The position numbers and the translations under genes were made by a program. From the NCBI GenBank assembly GCA_030590585.1, contig JAUUYD010000046.1, positions 1 through 9,928 on the forward strand: a stretch of DNA of 9,928 nucleotides, in the 5' to 3' direction. The notes under the pieces are model-generated. The model was not told the origin of the DNA. It worked only from the letters and a program-made list of their open reading frames with translations, and did not search any database. The DNA comes from Spirochaeta sp. (lineage in GTDB: Bacteria > Spirochaetota > Spirochaetia > Spirochaetales_E > Spirochaetaceae_B). This document shows, piece after piece, positions 5,603-9,928 of the stretch (position 1 is its first letter; each line of letters begins with the position of its first letter).

Positions 5603-6850
5603 ATGCGTCGACTCGAAATCGATGCCGTTCTTCCTGAGGGATTTCAAACGGCTGTAACATCTCTCGAATTCATTCCTTCGGAGATACCTGATGCCGGGAA
5701 GCAGTCCATGAATCTTGCTTTAATTCGTCTTTTAGAACCCACCGCATCTTTTGCGGGGGTTTTTACCCGTAATGCTTTTCCCGGCTGGCCTGTTGAAATT
5801 GGCAGGAAACTCATGAGCGCTTCGATGGTGCAGGGTGTTCTGGTGAACAACAAGGTGGCCAACGTCGGTGCTGAAGGCGGATTGGAGGTATCAGAGCGTC
5901 TCTCGAGTCTCACCTCCGGACTCTTCGGGGACAGGGCTTCCTACATCCCCTCTTCCACAGGAGTCATCGGCTGGTCTCTTCCGCTGAAAGCCATGGAGGC
6001 GGCTCTTCCCGATTTAATCGGGAACATGCAGTCTGAATCAATTCTCCCTTTTGCAGAAGCTATCATGACCACTGACGCCTGGCCTAAAATACGTTCTGGT
6101 ACATGTGGTGACGGCCGCATTGTCGGTACAGCTAAAGGCGCCGGTATGGTGGAACCGAACATGGCAACCATGCTGGCCTTTTTTCTGACAGACGTCGCGG
6201 TTCCCAGAGAGGCTGCCAGAACAATCCTTTCGGAAGTTGTGGATGAGAGTTTCAACCGTATCAGTGTTGACGGCGAAACCAGTACCAGTGATACGGTATT
6301 GTTATTTTCCTCAGGCCGGCGCCCCTATCCCGGTGATGAGGCTTTTCGCTGTTCCCTGATGGATACCGCAGCCAGTCTTGCCGAAGATGTGGTACGTAAT
6401 GGTGAAGGAACGGCACATGTCTTCCGGGTAACGGTTTCAGAAGCTCCGGACAGGAGCAGCGCTGTCTTTCTGGCACGTTCGCTTGTAAATGCCCCTCTTA
6501 CAAAAACCGCTGTCCGGGGGAACGATCCCAATGTCGGTAGAATACTTCAGGCTCTGGGATCGGCATGCGGGCGCATCGGAATGGAACTGCCGAGGAACAG
6601 CCTGACTCTGGATATCGGCGGACGCCGGGTTTTCAAAAATGGAACCTTTCACTTGAACAGTCGTGAGGAACAGGTTTTAAGTGCCTATTTCAGGAAAAAA
6701 GAGCTGCCGATTCCAACTGAGGGATGGCCTGTTCATGAAGAACGGGTGGAAATTGAATTACATCTCGGATCCGGGGATGCTTCGGCATCCGTTACCGGGT
6801 CTGATTTATCTGAAGAATACGTGAAAATAAACGCCGATTACCGGACATGA
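5603..6850 (+). CDS. argJ: ArgJ-family N-acetyltransferase (ornithine acetyltransferase)
   Basis: ArgJ transfers acetyl from N-acetylornithine to glutamate, and in bifunctional forms also makes N-acetylglutamate from acetyl-CoA, in arginine synthesis. It self-cleaves before a threonine that becomes the nucleophile. From the ATG at 5603 it has 415 residues, close to the family's roughly 400. Seen: oxyanion-hole motif SSTGVIG (117-123), TTD (156-158), cleavage motif KGAGMVEPNMATML (178-191) with nucleophile Thr189, DGETSTSD (223-230) and C-terminal INADYRT. Two conserved motifs are altered: the usual NSGNANAxTG reads VNNKVANVG (82-90), and DxNWGRI reads DPNVGRI. In-frame starts at 5471, 5537 and 5576 exist but would extend it beyond the family's N-terminus; none has a clear Shine-Dalgarno. 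The stop overlaps the moxR start by ATGA. Catalytic residues look intact; whether it is mono- or bifunctional cannot be told. Confidence 0.88.
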   Translation: MRRLEIDAVLPEGFQTAVTSLEFIPSEIPDAGKQSMNLALIRLLEPTASFAGVFTRNAFPGWPVEIGRKLMSASMVQGVLVNNKVANVGAEGGLEVSERLSSLTSGLFGDRASYIPSSTGVIGWSLPLKAMEAALPDLIGNMQSESILPFAEAIMTTDAWPKIRSGTCGDGRIVGTAKGAGMVEPNMATMLAFFLTDVAVPREAARTILSEVVDESFNRISVDGETSTSDTVLLFSSGRRPYPGDEAFRCSLMDTAASLAEDVVRNGEGTAHVFRVTVSEAPDRSSAVFLARSLVNAPLTKTAVRGNDPNVGRILQALGSACGRIGMELPRNSLTLDIGGRRVFKNGTFHLNSREEQVLSAYFRKKELPIPTEGWPVHEERVEIELHLGSGDASASVTGSDLSEEYVKINADYRT

Positions 6851-7839
6851 AGGATAATAGTGTGGAAGCCGTTAATGAAAAAAGTATAAAGGAAGCCGGG
6901 GTTCTGGTAAATAAAGCCCGGCAGGAGATGGGGAAACGAATTGTCGGCCAGGCCGGCCTTGTTGACGGTCTCCTGATGGGAATTATCGCCGGCGGGCATG
7001 TTCTGGTCGAAGGTGTACCGGGTCTTGCAAAAACCCTTGCAGTAAAAACATTGGCGGATGTAACCTCGGCAATGTTCAAGCGGATTCAATTTACTCCGGA
7101 TTTATTGCCTGCTGATCTTACAGGAACCATGATCTACCGACAGCAGACCGGTGAGTTCGTCCCTCGAAAGGGACCGGTCTTTTCAAATGTTGTTCTGGCA
7201 GATGAAATCAACCGGGCTCCGGCCAAGGTTCAGTCGGCCCTGCTTGAAGCCATGGCTGAAGGTCAGGTAACCATCGGCGAGCAGACATACCCGCTTCCGG
7301 ATCCTTTTTTTGTTATGGCAACTCAGAATCCCATTGAGCAGGAAGGAACATACCGCCTGCCTGAGGCTCAGCTTGACCGCTTCCTCATCAAGGTGAAAGT
7401 GGACTATCCCAGCCCTGCCGAAGAACTCATGGTTCTCGAGCGTATGGTGGATAATCCCGATATACCCCTGATTCATATACTCGACCGTGAAAAAGTGAGA
7501 CAGTTGAGAGAAGCTACGGAATCAGTGAAAGCCGAGGAAGGTATCAGACGTTATATAGTTTCCCTGGTGGCCGCCAGCCGGGTGAAAGACCGGCGAAAAC
7601 TTCCATTTACCCGTTATATTGAATATGGGGCTTCACCCAGGGCTACTTTGGCCATATACCGTTGTGCCAGGGTTCAGGCTCTCTTTGATGGCAGATGTTT
7701 TGTTCTTCCCGAAGATGTAAAAGCTGTAGCTCCCATGGCCCTTCGCCACAGAATTGTTCTCTCCTATGAAGCTGAAGCCGAACAGATGGATGCTGATGCT
7801 GTTATTTCCGGACTGCTGGCAGCAGTTTCAGTACCTTAA
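6847..7839 (+). CDS. moxR: MoxR-family AAA+ ATPase
   Basis: Cytoplasmic AAA+ chaperone-like ATPase thought to mature or remodel von Willebrand A (MIDAS) partners encoded alongside it. It has 330 residues, normal for the family. Motifs: Walker A GVPGLAKT (56-63), Walker B VVLADE (115-120) followed by INRAPAKVQSALLEAM, sensor 1 ATQNP (158-162) with IEQEGTYRLPEAQLDRF, and a C-terminal lid domain ending at the MoxR-type stretch with YGASPRA. The ATG at 6847 overlaps the argJ stop by 4 bp, suggesting translational coupling. A GTG at 6862 with AAGGA 7 nt upstream is an alternative that removes five residues. Its DUF58, DUF4381-like and vWA partners follow immediately. Confidence 0.95.
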   Translation: MKDNSVEAVNEKSIKEAGVLVNKARQEMGKRIVGQAGLVDGLLMGIIAGGHVLVEGVPGLAKTLAVKTLADVTSAMFKRIQFTPDLLPADLTGTMIYRQQTGEFVPRKGPVFSNVVLADEINRAPAKVQSALLEAMAEGQVTIGEQTYPLPDPFFVMATQNPIEQEGTYRLPEAQLDRFLIKVKVDYPSPAEELMVLERMVDNPDIPLIHILDREKVRQLREATESVKAEEGIRRYIVSLVAASRVKDRRKLPFTRYIEYGASPRATLAIYRCARVQALFDGRCFVLPEDVKAVAPMALRHRIVLSYEAEAEQMDADAVISGLLAAVSVP

Positions 7840-7844
7840 CAAGT

Positions 7845-8720
7845 ATGCAGACCAGGGATGATTTACCTTCCAGGGTACGGCGTCTTCATGTCCGGTCCAG
7901 GAAGCTGGTGGAAAGCCTTTTTGCGGGAAATTATCACTCGGTATTCAAAGGCCCCGGGCTGGAGTTCGATGAGGTTCGGGATTATGAATACGGGGATGAT
8001 GTCCGGTTTATTGATTGGAATGTCTCCTCACGAATGGCAGCTCCATATTCGAAAACCTTCAAGGAAGAACGGGAACTGATACTCCTGGTTCTTGTAGATG
8101 TCTCAGCATCTTTGTCCATGGGATCCGGCGGCGTTGATAAACGGGAGGTTGCGGGAAACCTGTTCGCTCTTCTGGCCCTGGCCGCGGTGGCGAATAATGA
8201 CCGTGTTGGTTCACTGCTTTTTTCAGACCGGGTTGAAAGACTCGTCGTTCCTATGAAGGGACGGCGTCATGTACTCAGGCAGATCAGTGAAGTTCTGGGC
8301 TACAAGGCTGAAGGCAGGGGGTCTGATTTGTCTACTGCCCTGAAAACTGCGGCCCAGACATTGAAGCGCAAGAGTATCGTTGTGATACTTTCGGATTTCC
8401 GTACTGAGGGTTATCAATCCGAGTTGAATCTAATGGCCAGGAAGCACGATGTTATTGCCATCAGATTGACTGACCCCATGGACAAGGAGTTTCCGTCCAC
8501 CGGTCTGGTTGAATTTGAAGATCCTGAAACCGGAGAGGGATTCACCGCATGGGGGCGTTCGGGTGCTTTACGGAAGGAGTACGCCGAGTTTTGGGACGAT
8601 CACAGGCGCAGTTGGCTCAATAACTGCCGAACTGCCGGAGCAGATACACTTGAAGTCGGTACCGACGAAGAGCCTTCAGACAGCCTTCAGGCCTTTTTTC
8701 GACGGAGGCGGGGAGCGTGA
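7845..8720 (+). CDS. DUF58 protein (vWA-like), MoxR partner
   Basis: DUF58 family protein, 291 residues, cytoplasmic with no membrane helix. The signature is clear: GPGLEFDEVRDYEYGDD followed by VRFIDW (36-58). The adjacent vWA-like core has a metal-site motif DVSASLSMGS (85-94), with Asp85, Ser87 and Ser89 as DxSxS ligands, and a later ILSDFRTEG strand. The family is encoded with MoxR across bacteria and is presumed to be its client or adaptor; no reaction is known. It starts 5 bp after the moxR stop without a visible Shine-Dalgarno, so it probably depends on translation of moxR. Its stop overlaps the next gene by GTGA. Confidence 0.93.
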   Translation: MQTRDDLPSRVRRLHVRSRKLVESLFAGNYHSVFKGPGLEFDEVRDYEYGDDVRFIDWNVSSRMAAPYSKTFKEERELILLVLVDVSASLSMGSGGVDKREVAGNLFALLALAAVANNDRVGSLLFSDRVERLVVPMKGRRHVLRQISEVLGYKAEGRGSDLSTALKTAAQTLKRKSIVVILSDFRTEGYQSELNLMARKHDVIAIRLTDPMDKEFPSTGLVEFEDPETGEGFTAWGRSGALRKEYAEFWDDHRRSWLNNCRTAGADTLEVGTDEEPSDSLQAFFRRRRGA

Positions 8721-9580
8721 AAACGTTCATATCAGTTCTGCTTGCTCTGTTGATAAGCGGAAATCTGGGCGCTCAGGCCGTTCTCAGTGATATTCGATTC
8801 ATTCCGCCGACGTTCTTTGTCGGAGATAAGGTGGAGCTCAGTATCCGTTTTGATCTTGATGGTCCGTTGGCTGTAATGGAACCGGAATCCCTGCCCGATT
8901 CAGACTGGGTGGAAATCAGTGATATTTCTGTTGTATCCGAGGACCATTCAGTTACGGTTCTTATCACTTTCACGCCTTATGCACCGGGCACCCGAACTCT
9001 GCCGTCTATGAAGCTGGGCGCTTTGCAGCTTCAAGATATAAAAGTGACCACGCATTCCATCATGCAGAACTCCTACAAAGGTGTACGTTCTCTCCGGGGA
9101 CAGCTGTTGATGCCCGGAACCAGGATTGCAGTGGCATTGATTCTCTCTCTGACTGCAATGGCTCCATTTCTTGCGTATGGTTTTTTTCGTTTTTCATTAA
9201 AATGGTTTAAGAAGTCACGGAGATTGTACAGGGTGGGAAAGCCTGGCAGACGGCTGCGCCGTTTGACGAAGAAGCTTAAGGCCGGTGTTGGTTCAACGAA
9301 GGCATCTCTGTGGTATTACGAACTCACCGAGGGACTTCGCGGCTATCTGAGTGCGAGAATCGGATATGACTGCCGTAGTGCCACAACCGCTGAAATTGCC
9401 CTGCTGCCGGAATTCTCTGATGACGACAGCCCTCAGCTACGGCTTCTTGATGTGCTGAAAGAGGGTGATATGGTGAAATTCGCCGGTCGCTTTGCCGACG
9501 ATCGAAGTTTGAACAATACCCTGGATGCGGTGAATTCCGCCGTTCAGGAATGGGAGAAAATCAATGCTCAGCTTCAATGA
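8717..9580 (+). CDS. DUF4381-like membrane protein of the Bat operon
   Basis: Single-pass membrane protein of 287 residues. A signal peptide (1-21, ending GAQA) is followed by a beta-rich extracytoplasmic domain (about 22-120: IRFIPPTFFVGDKVELSIRF) like those in Bat/Oxygen-tolerance proteins. A membrane helix follows (136-158), then a very basic juxtamembrane segment (162-189) and a cytoplasmic helical domain. That domain has WYYELTEGLRGYLSARIGYD (199-218), TTAEI, and LLDVLKEGDMVKFAGRFADD (243-262), the pattern I associate with DUF4381 and BatD C-termini. The GTG at 8717 overlaps the DUF58 stop by 4 bp and has GGAGG 8 nt upstream. In MoxR operons this slot, between DUF58 and the vWA gene, is usually occupied by a DUF4381 protein. 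The domain name is by pattern and position, not a search. Confidence 0.72.
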   Translation: MKTFISVLLALLISGNLGAQAVLSDIRFIPPTFFVGDKVELSIRFDLDGPLAVMEPESLPDSDWVEISDISVVSEDHSVTVLITFTPYAPGTRTLPSMKLGALQLQDIKVTTHSIMQNSYKGVRSLRGQLLMPGTRIAVALILSLTAMAPFLAYGFFRFSLKWFKKSRRLYRVGKPGRRLRRLTKKLKAGVGSTKASLWYYELTEGLRGYLSARIGYDCRSATTAEIALLPEFSDDDSPQLRLLDVLKEGDMVKFAGRFADDRSLNNTLDAVNSAVQEWEKINAQLQ

Positions 9581-9928
9581 GCCAAGCTGGTTTGCTCTTT
9601 TTCTCATGTTTCCATTTCTCCTATGGACCAGGTTTTTCTGGCGGAAGAGAGGGGGACGCCTCGTTTTTCCGTATAGAATCTGGGGGGGGGATGGTTTCCG
9701 CCCTCCGGGAACCTGGCTGCGTATAATAATTGTGTTCACCCATATTTTTTTCTGGCTTGGAGCTGCGGTTCTTATCATCGCATTGGCCGGTCCTGAGATT
9801 ACTGAACGTGATGAAGTATATCTGTCCCGGGGTATTGATATCATGATAGTTCTGGATCAGTCCCCAAGTATGGCTGCCAAAGATTTTCCTCCGGTGAACA
9901 GGTTTGATACAGCCCGGGATATGATTCG
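9564..9928 (+). CDS. batA: BatA-type von Willebrand A membrane protein, C-terminus beyond window
   Basis: Partial, 121 codons. Two N-terminal hydrophobic segments (about 9-21 and 54-75) are followed by the start of a vWA domain, IDIMIVLDQSPSMAAKDF (91-108). Asp98, Ser100 and Ser102 form the MIDAS metal site. This architecture matches BatA (Bacteroides aerotolerance) proteins, held in the inner membrane with the vWA domain outside. The usual motif is DVSGSM; here it is DQSPSM. The ATG at 9564 has GGAG 7 nt upstream and overlaps the preceding gene by 17 bp. A run of nine G crosses codons 40-43. It would be acted on by the MoxR/DUF58 pair upstream (family knowledge). Confidence 0.85.
   Translation, partial: MLSFNEPSWFALFLMFPFLLWTRFFWRKRGGRLVFPYRIWGGDGFRPPGTWLRIIIVFTHIFFWLGAAVLIIALAGPEITERDEVYLSRGIDIMIVLDQSPSMAAKDFPPVNRFDTARDMI
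9682..9690 (+). repeat. G9 homopolymer inside batA
   Basis: Nine consecutive G encode part of Trp40, Gly41, Gly42 and the first base of Asp43. With nine the frame stays open into the MIDAS motif; gain or loss of one G would truncate the protein early. Confidence 0.9.

Overview
The window looks like a chromosomal segment from a diderm bacterium. A spirochaete is my best guess, resting only on gene content: a MoxR/DUF58/Bat operon beside a divergent extra ClpP, Era and a compact RmuC. No marker in the window settles the phylum, and there are no rRNA, tRNA, CRISPR or insertion-sequence features that I can support.

Left block (1-2740, all minus strand): an RND/MMPL-type exporter cut by the window edge, a TetR-family repressor, and a secreted START-domain protein. 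Each of the three has a 16-bp perfect palindrome with the same core, CAAACGTTTG, upstream of it. Two copies (1798-1813, 2693-2708) are identical. Each of these directly abuts the -10 box of a sigma70-like promoter with 17-bp spacing. The third (1109-1124) sits just before the exporter. I read this as a self-contained, autorepressed regulon for sensing and exporting a lipid-like or hydrophobic compound. The exporter and tetR are notably AT-rich compared with the rest of the window.

Middle block (2740-5504): the ribosome-assembly GTPase era (minus) carries an unusual hydrophilic insertion in its KH domain. It is divergent from a clpP-type serine peptidase gene (plus). The shared 105-bp intergenic region holds a promoter and a 17-bp inverted repeat. 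clpP converges tightly with a compact rmuC gene (minus).

Right block (5603-9928, all plus): argJ, a MoxR AAA+ ATPase, a DUF58 protein, a DUF4381-like membrane protein and a BatA-type von Willebrand A protein that runs off the window. They are packed with 4-bp overlaps, a 5-bp gap and a 17-bp overlap, so they probably form one transcript. MoxR, DUF58 and Bat proteins are known as a co-operating envelope or stress module. The coupling of the arginine gene argJ to its front is the unexpected part. The batA reading frame contains a run of nine G.
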